This document shows, one piece after another, positions 43,790-53,273 of a DNA stretch of 64,000 bases. The notes below the pieces were generated by a model. The model saw only the letters and a list, made by a program, of their open reading frames with translations. It did not search any database and was not told where the DNA came from. The stretch is taken from assembly GCA_050633785.1 (NCBI GenBank), contig JBOEHE010000005.1, positions 119,167-183,166 on the forward strand, in the 5' to 3' direction. Both the position numbers and the translations under genes were made by a program. This DNA comes from CALKZN01 sp050633785. GTDB taxonomy: Bacteria; Pseudomonadota; Gammaproteobacteria; Arenicellales; Arenicellaceae. How positions within the stretch are numbered: position 1 is the first letter of the stretch; each line of letters starts with the position of its first letter.

Positions 43790-44089
43790 TTAACTCCAAA
43801 TAGCTTTTTGAGCAAACTCAGCAGGACAGAAAAACAATAAGGGATTTTCAGTTTCTTCCTCAATCTCTGGGTATTGCCTTGAAATAACATTAAATACTTC
43901 TTCTTCCAAACCATCCTCATTGTCACACATTTCCAATATGAAATTACCCCCTTCGTTTGGTGCATTGGGGGGTTTAGGACTGACATATTTTGCAATTTCT
44001 GCAGCGTCATACTGCACCAAAACAACAACGTCGCCATTTTCACATTCAGGGTCAGAAATATAGTTCCAGTTTATCTTTTCGATACTCAT
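43790..44089 (-). CDS. Small acidic hypothetical protein
   Basis: 99 aa from the ATG at 44089; the frame opens seven codons earlier. Very acidic C-terminal half (DNEDGLEEEVFNVISRQYPEIEEETEN). No signal, no membrane span, no recognised family. Possibly co-transcribed with the membrane protein downstream. Confidence 0.45.
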   Translation of the reverse strand: MSIEKINWNYISDPECENGDVVVLVQYDAAEIAKYVSPKPPNAPNEGGNFILEMCDNEDGLEEEVFNVISRQYPEIEEETENPLLFFCPAEFAQKAIWS

Positions 44090-44149
44090 ATTAAACATCC
44101 AACTTCTCAAAATTCAGCGTTGTTTACAAGTTCAAACTTATCTGTTTTT

Positions 44150-44329
44150 TCATTTTTTTGTCCAAAAGTTCAACAATGAAATCACAACGACTAATGTCAC
44201 AAAAGACATCATAATCATGTAATGTGGGAAAGGTTACCTAGAGTATAGTATAGCACCACCTTCAAGACTCCTTATATCTATCACCTGGGAGCCTATACTC
44301 ATAATAAGAAACAATGTTATTGACAGCAT
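44150..44329 (-). pseudogene. Small two-span membrane protein gene with an in-frame stop
   Basis: From the ATG at 44329 a hydrophobic frame (MLSITLFLIMSIGSQ...) runs 31 codons to a TAA at 44234-44236. The same frame continues without break through PFPHYMIMMSFVTLVVVISLLNFWTKK to TGA at 44150-44152. Both halves hold one membrane helix, so it reads as a 59-residue two-helix protein cut by a nonsense codon in the loop. The second half could be made alone from the ATG at 44218. No family recognised. Confidence 0.35.
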
Positions 44330-44352
44330 TATGCATCCAAACAGATTGAGTA

Positions 44353-45843
44353 CTAAACCTCCCGAAAACTAATAGCCTCAGAAATGTGATGCTTTTCAAT
44401 CTCCTCCTCACTCTCTAAATCCGCAATCGTCCGCGCTAATTTAACAATTCGATGATAAACCCTGGCGGATAAATTCAACTTTTCACTGGCTTGTACAAGC
44501 ATTTTCAGGCATTGTTGATTCAACTCACAATACTGTTCTATTTGTTGAGTTGTCAGTTCTGCATTAGTGCAGCTTTGTCTTCTGGTTTGCAGCTCACGCG
44601 CGTGAGCAACTCTTTTTTTCACCGCTTCAGAAGACTCTCCCTGTTCATCACTTTGCAACTCTCTCACATCCAGCCTTGGCAGGTGCACGTGCATGTCTAT
44701 TCTGTCCAGCAAAGGCCCTGAAATTCTATTTCGATAGGCTTCGACTTGAGTCTGAGAGCAACGACATTTGTCTGATGGATCTCCAAACCAGCCGCACTTG
44801 CAGACATTCATACTGGCGATCAGTTGTAATTGGCATAGATAGCGAACGCTCTGATTGGCTCGAACGATGTTGACATAGCCAGTTTCTAAAGGTTCCCTGA
44901 GTTGCTCCAGTGCATGGCGCGAAAACTCTGGCAGTTCATCCAGAAACAAAACACCGTTGTGAGCCATGGATATTTCTCCCGGTTTGGGATGCGAGCCACC
45001 ACCAATCAAAGCTGCTGCGGAGGCGCTGTGATGAGGTGCTCTATAGGGCCGTTTACGCCAATGTTGCAGGTTAAATCCCTGGCTGGAAACGGACAACACA
45101 GCAGCGACTTCCAGGGCCTGTTTAGTCGACATATCGGGCAAAATTCCCGGCAAACGCGATGCCAACATGGTTTTCCCTGATCCGGGAGGTCCATAAAATA
45201 GTAAATGATGTCCTCCTGCCGCCGCTATCTCCAGTGCCCGCTTGGCGTGGTACTGTCCTTTGACATCGGATAGATCTGCAGTTGTTTGTGGTTCAACATT
45301 CTCCTGTAGACTCGATGGACTCTCAAGAATTTTATCTCCGGCTAAATGCGCTGCAATATCCAACAGGCAATTTCCGGCTATAATGTCCAAACCATGAATA
45401 AGAGTCGCTTCCTGAGCAGACTGCATGGATGTTATTAAGGTTCGACCAGCAGCATGGCAAGACATCGCTGTCGGCAGGCAACCCAGTACCGGCTTTAGCT
45501 CGCCACTCAATGCCATTTCACCGATTACTTCGTAGTCATCCAATGTCACTCCCTGCAACTGTCCGGAAGCGATTAAAATGCCCAATGCAATAGGCAAATC
45601 AAAGCGACCTCCTCCTTTGGGCACATCAGCAGGTGCCAGATTGACGATGATACGTTTCGCAGGAAACTCAAACTTTGAATTGATCAATGCACCGCGCACC
45701 CGATCTTTGCTTTCCTTAACCGCCGTTTCCGGCATTCCAACCACATTAAAACTGGGTAAACCATTGGCCAGGTGCACTTCGACATCGACTGAAATCGCTG
45801 ACATACCCACTTGAGTTCGTGAGCGAACAATTGCTAATGACAT
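44353..45843 (-). CDS. comM: ComM/YifB-type AAA+ helicase
   Basis: 496 aa (Haemophilus ComM 509). Order: N-terminal ChlI domain (GLPSFNVVGMPETAVKESKDRVR, NLAPADVPK), AAA+ domain with Walker A GPPGSGKT near residues 217-224 and Walker B VLFLDELPEF, a zinc knuckle CKCGWFGDPSDKCRC and the C-terminal Mg_chelatase_C helices with RVYHRIVKLARTIADL. The usual NPCPCG reads NVCKCG here, keeping the Cys pair. ComM drives branch migration of incoming DNA during natural transformation. In Pseudomonas it sits by ubiK, glnK and amtB; here about 6 kb separate it from ubiK. Confidence 0.93.
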   Translation of the reverse strand: MSLAIVRSRTQVGMSAISVDVEVHLANGLPSFNVVGMPETAVKESKDRVRGALINSKFEFPAKRIIVNLAPADVPKGGGRFDLPIALGILIASGQLQGVTLDDYEVIGEMALSGELKPVLGCLPTAMSCHAAGRTLITSMQSAQEATLIHGLDIIAGNCLLDIAAHLAGDKILESPSSLQENVEPQTTADLSDVKGQYHAKRALEIAAAGGHHLLFYGPPGSGKTMLASRLPGILPDMSTKQALEVAAVLSVSSQGFNLQHWRKRPYRAPHHSASAAALIGGGSHPKPGEISMAHNGVLFLDELPEFSRHALEQLREPLETGYVNIVRANQSVRYLCQLQLIASMNVCKCGWFGDPSDKCRCSQTQVEAYRNRISGPLLDRIDMHVHLPRLDVRELQSDEQGESSEAVKKRVAHARELQTRRQSCTNAELTTQQIEQYCELNQQCLKMLVQASEKLNLSARVYHRIVKLARTIADLESEEEIEKHHISEAISFREV

Positions 45844-46243
45844 AGAACTTTCCTTGTAAAAATATCTGAAATGAAGCAGGAAAAATCATTTTTCCTGACG
45901 TAAAAAAGCCGCTTTACAGTACTAAAACAGCTGCTATATAGCAAGTTAAAATCAGACTTGAGCCTTTATAAACACTCATTTTTGTTTGCTGAAATTAGAG
46001 AGTCAATAATAAAAAACTTGCATTTTCAATTGATTTTTCAAGTTTATATTGCTTGAAAAATATCAGTTCGAGGCGGAAGCTAGTTACGGATTATTAACGT
46101 TTGTGACCAAAAACATCCAACAGATCATTAGCCATAACAAGGTTAAAAACTTAGAAGAAACAACTCACAAACGGACTTAAACAGGCTCTGTGACAAATTC
46201 GACACAAAGCTCTGTCAGCAACCGACACACGGAGCAAGACACT
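45844..46243. promoter_or_regulatory. Divergent comM / DUF1501 control region with two inverted repeats
   Basis: No gene. A 21-base hairpin or operator at 45877-45897 (CAGGAAAAAT, one base, ATTTTTCCTG) lies 34-54 bases before comM. A second repeat with 10-bp arms, ATTTTTCAAG (46033-46042) and CTTGAAAAAT (46052-46061), lies on the DUF1501 side. The shared A-run and T-run arms suggest related sites. GGAGC near 46231 serves the DUF1501 gene. Confidence 0.45.
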
Positions 46244-47944
46244 ATGACAGATCGACGTAATTTTCTAAAATCGATGGGACTGGCATCACTTGGAATAGGC
46301 AGTTCTACCGCCGCCCTGAACACTTTAGGCTTAAGCAATTGGCTTAAAGATGCCAATGCGGCCCATGAAGGTAGCCACACTGCAGCAAGTTGCGGTTTAT
46401 GGGGTGACCTGGTTGGCAATGTAGATGGCTGGGACTGTGGTAATCACGGCGGCTTTAAAATTCTTGAAATTTATCTGCGTTTTGGTGCTTCGCAATGGGA
46501 AACCTTCTGGTTGCCAGGCAGCGCAGCAGCTCCTAATTTCAGTGACTTTGATATGGGCCTGCCAAACACAGCTCCCCACCCTGGCGATGATGTAGCACGT
46601 TCTACAGGGGCCTTTGATTTGTCAGACCTAGCCTGGACTGGCGGAGGTGCACCTTGTCAGGCACCAGACCTGCCGACAGCATCAACCAATTCCAAACGAT
46701 TTGCCAACCAGACCAGTGGCGGCTACATCCATTGGGGTGCAGCAGCAAAACCACTATATCGACGCAGTCATAATAGCAATGATGATATTTTTGAGCGCTG
46801 CAGAATGGTGACACAATATCATCGACTGACACCTCATGAAGCGGCCATTCCTTATGCCCTGACAGGTTCAACATTAGGAAACCCACGGATGGCAGGCACT
46901 GGTGCGGCAATTCAACGCCGGTCCAGAGTATTGGACCCTAATCAACTGTTGCCCGTGTCGTACGTTTTATATAATGGCGACCACAACATCAGTCCACAAA
47001 ACTATGCGGCAACAACCGGAACGCATCCAGGCTCGTCGCGCCCTCTGGTCATTCAGGTCAGTGGCAGCAATGCGTTTTATCAAAACCTCGCCAGAACCGA
47101 CATCACAAGTCAGTCAGATGATGTATTAAAAGCATTACGCCATGAATATCGCGACCGACTGCGCTTTCGAGGTTCTGGCAACACTGTACGGTCAGGTGGC
47201 TTCGATGGTTATTGGACCGCCGCCGAGTTGCTGGAGACTGCCCCGAATTTGCAAAGTTTATTCGAAAACGAGCTATTAGTTGTTGATTCCACACCCGCCA
47301 AGTGTGCTGACGTTGCCAGTATTAATACAGGCACCCAACATGGCATCAAGACACAGCTTGAGGCTGCGGCAGAGCTTTTGAGCAATGGACCGGCTAAATA
47401 TGTCTTCACCATGGACAATGGCATCACTGGCAGTTACGACACACATGGCTCCAGCCATCAGGAAAGCGTCAACGCCAATATGTATAACTTCATGACCCAT
47501 CTGGCATCAGTAATACATCACCCAACCAACAACCCAACTGGGAAAATCAATCTGGATGACACCATGATTGTTATCAACAGCGAATTTGGTCGAACGCCTT
47601 GGCGACGCTTTGATAAGGTCAATGACGCAGCAACTGACTTCACTGTTCCCATGGGGCGTGACCATTGGCCCTTTGGTTATAGCGCAATAATGATAGGCGG
47701 GCCTATCTCAGGAGGCCCCAGTATTCGGGGCAAAATTGATAGTACCGATGGTTTCACTGACCCAGACCATCAGTACACCCCCACCGATATCCGCGGAGCC
47801 ATGTTGCTGGCTGCAGGTATCGACCCATTTGATGACGGCAACTTCAACGTTGCATCTTTCAGTGATGCGATCAAATCAAACCCGGCTGCCGGCAGTGAAG
47901 AAGAAATTAGAGAACGCTTGAAAAGCAGGATTCTTGGCTTATGA
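46244..47944 (+). CDS. Tat-exported DUF1501 family protein
   Basis: 566 aa from the ATG at 46244 (GGAGC upstream, and Tat motif DRRNFLKS directly after). An in-frame start 18 codons earlier is less likely. Twin-arginine signal with hydrophobic core LASLGIGSSTAAL and cleavage near NAAHE. DUF1501 features: an NGGHGG-like DCGNHGG segment, a DTHG motif (GSYDTHGSSHQE), VINSEFGRTP and a DHWPFGYSAIMIGGPI block, which place it in the sulfatase/alkaline-phosphatase-like superfamily. Function unproven. The next gene overlaps its stop (ATGA), so the two proteins are made together and exported by Tat and Sec respectively. Confidence 0.82.
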   Translation: MTDRRNFLKSMGLASLGIGSSTAALNTLGLSNWLKDANAAHEGSHTAASCGLWGDLVGNVDGWDCGNHGGFKILEIYLRFGASQWETFWLPGSAAAPNFSDFDMGLPNTAPHPGDDVARSTGAFDLSDLAWTGGGAPCQAPDLPTASTNSKRFANQTSGGYIHWGAAAKPLYRRSHNSNDDIFERCRMVTQYHRLTPHEAAIPYALTGSTLGNPRMAGTGAAIQRRSRVLDPNQLLPVSYVLYNGDHNISPQNYAATTGTHPGSSRPLVIQVSGSNAFYQNLARTDITSQSDDVLKALRHEYRDRLRFRGSGNTVRSGGFDGYWTAAELLETAPNLQSLFENELLVVDSTPAKCADVASINTGTQHGIKTQLEAAAELLSNGPAKYVFTMDNGITGSYDTHGSSHQESVNANMYNFMTHLASVIHHPTNNPTGKINLDDTMIVINSEFGRTPWRRFDKVNDAATDFTVPMGRDHWPFGYSAIMIGGPISGGPSIRGKIDSTDGFTDPDHQYTPTDIRGAMLLAAGIDPFDDGNFNVASFSDAIKSNPAAGSEEEIRERLKSRILGL

Positions 47945-50900
47945 AACGGAACAATACAATCACACTTATGTCACCCATGTCTCGTCACCTACAAGCACTC
48001 ACAGTAGTGTTATTCACTCTGTTGTTAAGTGCCTGTTTCCCTAACCCTGACCCAGACGATGAAAGTCACGCAACTTTCGCCCGTGAGGCTATTCCAGTCT
48101 TATTAGGTCGGCGCCCCTATGGCGTCGACGAAGTGGAGTCAGTTGCTGATATTGCAGAACTGCTGGGACGCGATGTCGCTGTTAATATGTTGATGAAGGA
48201 TACAGCATTTGTTGACCACTGGGCTGATGCTCTTATCGACATACTGCAAGTTCAGCGTTTCAGACAAGGGGGGCTGCTCGCCTCTCAAGACAAAACCTGC
48301 TGGGGAGAACCAACCAGAGCAAACCCAGATCCGGCTATCGCCGAATGGGTGCGCGACCATGGTCCGCGCGATGCCGGAGCACCCACTCCCGCCTGGAATA
48401 TGACCGACCTGTTGCGCTCAGCTATCGCAATTGATGACTTATCGCCTTTGTATAGAGCCAACTTGTTAACGACCTCTATTCGACGGGGAGGCAGTGGTGG
48501 CCGCAACAAAGAACAGGCTCAATATTTGATGCAGGTCTATTTGAATCGCAACACAGACTGTCTGGGCTGTCATAATGCAGAACAATCCACCTCCAATAAA
48601 ACCGACGGTTCAGGCAATATTGTCTGGCGTCGCCTTTGGAGCATTCCCGGACATGCTGAACAAGCCTTGTTTGGTGGTTATGCAAACAGCGGCGGCAACG
48701 TTTTTGACAATTTATCACGCATTATGCGCAGTGATGTACGACGACCTGAGGGTCCGGGCTTTGGCATTCGCCCCTGGGGAATCACACAAAGCTGTGCCAC
48801 CGACAGTAATGATACGTCACCGCAAAACGCGGGTGATGTTACTGCAGAAGGCTTTCAACTGATTCCTGCTGGTGCCACAAACTACAGCACTGCTAAGTTT
48901 GGCAGTCTGGATGGCAGCACCAATGGCAAGCTATCAGTCTGGGAGCTGGAACAAGCTCTGCATGACGGGGTTATCAGTCTGCAGGATGGCTATGAACGCT
49001 ATCCTGCCACAACGGCTAATCACCCTGCTGGTTCCGATGAAGAGAAATACTGTAATTTTGTCAAAACCGTTCAGGACAAATGCGATCACTGCCATCAATC
49101 AGGAGGGCAATCTCCGGATATGGGAGGCACCGACCCGGCTCAAGAGATCTTTGATGCCAATCTGGTAACTCCCAGCAATCTCGCTGCTTCAACTCTCTGG
49201 AACCGAGTTGACGGTGGCGGCATGCCGCCAGCCAGTCAACCTCAACTGACAGCGACAGAAAAAACCCGCATCCAAACCTGGATCGCCGACGGCGCACCCA
49301 ATCCAGGTGACACCTCCATTTGTTCTCCCAGCGAACTTCCTCTGGTTGATGCTGATGAAGCCTTTGCCTTTCTGACAGCTTCGAATCTGGTGGACGGCAT
49401 CTGGGAATCAGTTATGGGTTCCCCCCTGACCATCGACCATGGCTTTCCACGCAACAAAGATCAAATGCATATGCTTTGGAACCTGACGGAGTCTGTGTTT
49501 GTCAAACACGATTGGTCACTGAAGTCAGTCTTGAGCAAAATTATGACGTCAAACTGGTATGGACGCCGCGCGCCTAATTTAAGTCAGGAAGGCACGGCCT
49601 ATGAGCTACCGCCCGTTTTAGATCCATGGATCGTTGCTGACCCAACCGTGGTCAACAACCCCAAAGCCCATGAAAAACATAATGGTCAGGGTGAATTGGT
49701 CAAAACCTACCGGGTTAATACCGTCTTACGCAACATCGCCAGTTCACTGGGCTGGAAAGAACCACAACGTTTCCGACCGGACATTACAGACACAAACCCC
49801 GGCAATCAAAATGATCTCAATGTTATTGACTATCCTTACCCATTGAATCTGGAATTGGGACAATTTCTCTCCCCTACTTTATCCGGCTTCAAGGGCGTTA
49901 ATTTCCAGTCGCTATTAGCACTTGAATCCAGAATAGGCAGCGGTGGTACCTGTGAAAAAGAAGGGCGAACGGAAAATGATGACGACTGGATTGATCTACT
50001 GACAACAGCAATCACCAGCCACAATAATGCTAATCCTCATGCGCCAATCACTCTGGGCTCAGCATGGTCTATTGTCAAAGACCGCCTGATCCAGGACACC
50101 ACAATAGAAACCACTCTGCCTTCCGGTTTGAAAAATATTCCGGGTGCGAAGACAGAGCAGCAGGCCGTGGTTGATTTCTTTCGAGTTGATGTGGACAACA
50201 GTCTGACGATTAACAGCTCCACAGCCAGCCTTACAATCAATCAGCTGAAACTGAAGTTACGTCAAGCCTGTAATACGATCATTAAAAGCCCCGGTTTCTT
50301 TATGCCCAATATTTCATTACGAGGTTATTCAGACAATCAGATACCTGATTCACCTGAACTGAATGTCTGCCTTCCAGGTGAGTCCTGTGGTTATGCTAAG
50401 TCTTGCAGCAAATGGGGTTCTGTTTTAAGAAAAATGGGGCATCAGACCATTTGTGAAGATCACACTATAAGGCCTGGAGTTCTGTACTTTTTTGAAGGCG
50501 TACTAAGCACAGGCTTAACCCTGTCAAAAGACCACATTTTCAAACTGAAAAACATCAAAGCGACAAAGAAACAATTTGAACCCAGACCACCGGTGTTGAA
50601 AGATTCCATTTTGATGCTGGACCGTGATTCAATCAACACGAATACAGCACCCAGAGCCTCCATCAACTCCGGCTTGCTCAACCGAACAACTGGCGCGGCA
50701 ACCGTGGCAGGAACGGCGACAACTACGGCAACCACTACAGCCCCTATTGTATTAAATAGAGATACTGCAGTAATACGCACACCAGCAACCACTCTTGAAA
50801 CCAGTAGGATAAGTGATGTCTTGATCACAGAACGTAGACCAACTCTTGCTCAAGCCGAAACAAATTTGAATATCATCGAAGGTTTGAAGGTACTTGATAT

Positions 50901-51618
50901 CACCAGTGGCAAGCACATCAAACAAAAAGGCATTGACCGAGTCAGACAACGGCTGACCTCCTTGTGTCTGGATGGTCTGTGTGGTTTTACTCCACGCAGC
51001 AATCTTCAGCAATGTCTGGTTAACACGCCCAAAGCTGGCAGTTGTAACCGCCTGCTGGCGACCTGCAACCCACGTTGCACTGACGGTGATAATTGCTGTG
51101 GCAACAAACCCGCCGATGCCAGCGCTTCAGGAGTGATGTCAATCTGGGCTGAAGGAGCGATTGTCAAACAAACAAGGTTTGTACGCATCCTTCCTTTCGG
51201 TTCAAGAAGTTGGAAACAACTTCGTCCTAATACCAAATTACAGGCTGGTGACTTACTGGATGTGCCTTTAAAAGCAACATTGGCTATCCAATCTGGCAAC
51301 GTTATCTTTGGTGATAAAGGCATTGACTCTGAGACAAAAGGGATTCGTCATATGATAGCGATCACCGGTCCATCGACTGACAAAGTGCTGGCGAAAGCTG
51401 TGAAGAAAAACACACTCAGTCCGAATACTCTGGCTGCGGGCGTTAAATCAGAGAAATATATGAGCCGCGGTGTCAGCAAGCAACAATGGAGTACAATATT
51501 GAAGCGCCAGATCAAGCCTGTTGATAAATACAAACCATCTCCGAAAGAGATTTTGGAAGAGCTTTTAGACTACGAAACCCAGCATGAGGGAATGGAAGCT
51601 CTGGATAAAGAAGGGTAA
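47941..51618 (+). CDS. Large dihaem lipoprotein (DUF1549/PSD-type) paired with DUF1501
   Basis: 1225 aa with a lipobox LLLSAC (Cys32). Two c-type haem motifs are present: CLGCH at 207-211 and CDHCH at 381-385. The N-terminal domain (FAREAIPVLLGRRPYGVDEVE, then FVDHWADALIDIL) resembles DUF1549/DUF1800-type domains, which usually pair with DUF1501 proteins. Cys-rich knots lie near 815-850 and 1000-1060, and a Thr/Ala-rich linker (GTATTTATTTAP) near 925. Overlaps the upstream stop by four bases. Substrate and electron partner unknown. The pair is widespread in planctomycetes and marine proteobacteria, where some link it to cell-surface polymer use, but that is not established. Confidence 0.75.
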   Translation: MKRNNTITLMSPMSRHLQALTVVLFTLLLSACFPNPDPDDESHATFAREAIPVLLGRRPYGVDEVESVADIAELLGRDVAVNMLMKDTAFVDHWADALIDILQVQRFRQGGLLASQDKTCWGEPTRANPDPAIAEWVRDHGPRDAGAPTPAWNMTDLLRSAIAIDDLSPLYRANLLTTSIRRGGSGGRNKEQAQYLMQVYLNRNTDCLGCHNAEQSTSNKTDGSGNIVWRRLWSIPGHAEQALFGGYANSGGNVFDNLSRIMRSDVRRPEGPGFGIRPWGITQSCATDSNDTSPQNAGDVTAEGFQLIPAGATNYSTAKFGSLDGSTNGKLSVWELEQALHDGVISLQDGYERYPATTANHPAGSDEEKYCNFVKTVQDKCDHCHQSGGQSPDMGGTDPAQEIFDANLVTPSNLAASTLWNRVDGGGMPPASQPQLTATEKTRIQTWIADGAPNPGDTSICSPSELPLVDADEAFAFLTASNLVDGIWESVMGSPLTIDHGFPRNKDQMHMLWNLTESVFVKHDWSLKSVLSKIMTSNWYGRRAPNLSQEGTAYELPPVLDPWIVADPTVVNNPKAHEKHNGQGELVKTYRVNTVLRNIASSLGWKEPQRFRPDITDTNPGNQNDLNVIDYPYPLNLELGQFLSPTLSGFKGVNFQSLLALESRIGSGGTCEKEGRTENDDDWIDLLTTAITSHNNANPHAPITLGSAWSIVKDRLIQDTTIETTLPSGLKNIPGAKTEQQAVVDFFRVDVDNSLTINSSTASLTINQLKLKLRQACNTIIKSPGFFMPNISLRGYSDNQIPDSPELNVCLPGESCGYAKSCSKWGSVLRKMGHQTICEDHTIRPGVLYFFEGVLSTGLTLSKDHIFKLKNIKATKKQFEPRPPVLKDSILMLDRDSINTNTAPRASINSGLLNRTTGAATVAGTATTTATTTAPIVLNRDTAVIRTPATTLETSRISDVLITERRPTLAQAETNLNIIEGLKVLDITSGKHIKQKGIDRVRQRLTSLCLDGLCGFTPRSNLQQCLVNTPKAGSCNRLLATCNPRCTDGDNCCGNKPADASASGVMSIWAEGAIVKQTRFVRILPFGSRSWKQLRPNTKLQAGDLLDVPLKATLAIQSGNVIFGDKGIDSETKGIRHMIAITGPSTDKVLAKAVKKNTLSPNTLAAGVKSEKYMSRGVSKQQWSTILKRQIKPVDKYKPSPKEILEELLDYETQHEGMEALDKEG

Positions 51619-51746
51619 ACAATCCTCTAGAATAATAATTGATGGTGACAAGGATGTTGCTGTCAACTTATTGTACTTTTGCTTTTAGTGCCTTCAAAAC
51701 TATTTTAAAATCGTTTCAGAAAAACTTCCCAGTCAGGGCTTTTCAA

Positions 51747-51989
51747 TCAAGACTTTAAGTGCAACTCCAAATCAGCCACCATTCTTTCCAGTTCTTTTAA
51801 CTGCAAACGAGTTTGTGCCAGCACATTATTTTGTACTTCCAACTCTTCACGCGTCACCAGATCCAAGTCCTTCAAAGCACTCGACAGAACGGCTTTCAGG
51901 TTGTCTTTAGCATCATCTGCCAATGAACTTGGCAAAGCGGTTTTGATTGACTCAAATAACTGATCAACTATTACTTTTGGATTATCCAT
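51747..51989 (-). CDS. ubiK: Ubiquinone biosynthesis accessory factor UbiK (YqiC/BMFP)
   Basis: 80 aa. Amphipathic N-terminal helix (NPKVIVDQLFESIKTALP) and a C-terminal coiled coil with the VTREELEVQNNVLAQTRLQLKEL pattern, the BMFP signature. UbiK helps the UbiJ lipid carrier in the aerobic ubiquinone pathway. Length near E. coli UbiK (96). Same strand as comM, which in relatives is its direct neighbour. Confidence 0.9.
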   Translation of the reverse strand: MDNPKVIVDQLFESIKTALPSSLADDAKDNLKAVLSSALKDLDLVTREELEVQNNVLAQTRLQLKELERMVADLELHLKS

Positions 51990-52118
51990 TCGCGCATGAT
52001 AGTCAAATCAGCTTTAGCAGACAAGATTATTAAGCGACTGCAATGCTTAAGTTCAGGCATTTAATCAAAGATGGTAAACCACCTTTACCCCCAAACAACA
52101 AATCAGTATGCTCTGCTG

Positions 52119-53024
52119 ATGCCCATTCCATTGGTTTATAATCCGTATTATTCCTATCCATTCCCAAGCAATCATCGCTTTCCCATGGGGAAATTTGCCC
52201 TGCTTTACAAATATCTGCAAGAGTCTGGTATCGCTCAGCGGCATAATGTCTTCAGGCCTGGAAAAATAAACACGACGAGTTTAGAACTGGCTCACTGCCC
52301 TGAGTATCTGCACAGATTTATCAACAACCAACAAAATGACAAAGAAGTGCGTCGCATGGGTTTACCGTGGAGTGAAGCCTTAGTCAGACGCAGCTTGATT
52401 TCGCCAAATGGTACTTTATTGACTGCAGGAATTGCTCTAAACCAGGGTATCGCCTGCCATTTGGCCGGTGGCACACATCATGCTCATTATGACTTTGCTT
52501 CGGGTTATTGCATTTTGAATGACCTTGCCATCGCAGCTAAGAGTATTATCAACAGCAATAAGGCCAAAAGCGTGTTAATTTTTGACTGTGATGTTCATCA
52601 AGGTGATGGTACAGCTTCCATATTAAGTGGTGACAAAACAATATTCACCTGCTCAATCCACTGCGAGAAAAATTTTCCTGCCCGCAAAGCTATCAGTGAC
52701 CTGGATGTAGCACTGCCTCTAGGCATGACAGACACAGACTATTTATTCGTCGTCGAAACAACACTTAGAAAAGCCATCGAGAGCTGCCAACCCGATTTGA
52801 TTCTGTATGATGCTGGAGTCGATGTCTATGCCGCAGATGGCTTAGGCCATTTGACTATTTCGCACTCTGGCATTGTAGAACGTGAACGCATAGTCTTAAC
52901 AACCGCCAGAAAAACAGGGATTCCAATTGCCACGGTCATCGGTGGTGGCTATGACAAAGATGAAAAGGCATTGGCCCGCAGGCACGCGATCGTTATCGAA
53001 CAGGCCGCTCACATATTTCAATGA
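52119..53024 (+). CDS. Histone-deacetylase-family amidohydrolase
   Basis: 301 aa starting at MPIPLVYNPYYS, where family members begin; an in-frame ATG lies 16 codons upstream (52071). Zinc-site motifs are present: GGTHHAHYDFASGYCILND with the paired active-site His, DCDVHQGDGT with the Asp and His ligands, and LYDAGVDVYAADGLG with the second Asp. In bacteria such enzymes deacetylate acetoin-utilisation proteins, polyamines or lysine. The specific substrate cannot be read. Stands alone between ubiK and the macroglobulin operon. Confidence 0.88.
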   Translation: MPIPLVYNPYYSYPFPSNHRFPMGKFALLYKYLQESGIAQRHNVFRPGKINTTSLELAHCPEYLHRFINNQQNDKEVRRMGLPWSEALVRRSLISPNGTLLTAGIALNQGIACHLAGGTHHAHYDFASGYCILNDLAIAAKSIINSNKAKSVLIFDCDVHQGDGTASILSGDKTIFTCSIHCEKNFPARKAISDLDVALPLGMTDTDYLFVVETTLRKAIESCQPDLILYDAGVDVYAADGLGHLTISHSGIVERERIVLTTARKTGIPIATVIGGGYDKDEKALARRHAIVIEQAAHIFQ

Positions 53025-53273
53025 TGAAAAAACGATGAACAGTCCAGACATATAAGACATATGGAAACGTTCAAATAATTCATTATCGGCTATTAACGTT
53101 GCTTTGACTGAACCTGTACTGATGCTTTTTCTTGCTCCCTGCTTATCTGACAGAACCACTATAAAGTCAGGATTAACCACATAAATAACACGTAATCCAC
53201 ACTTTATTACTCAGCTATATTGGCATAATGAGGCAACACTCTGATCTTCATACCAATCTATACGAGTTAGATA

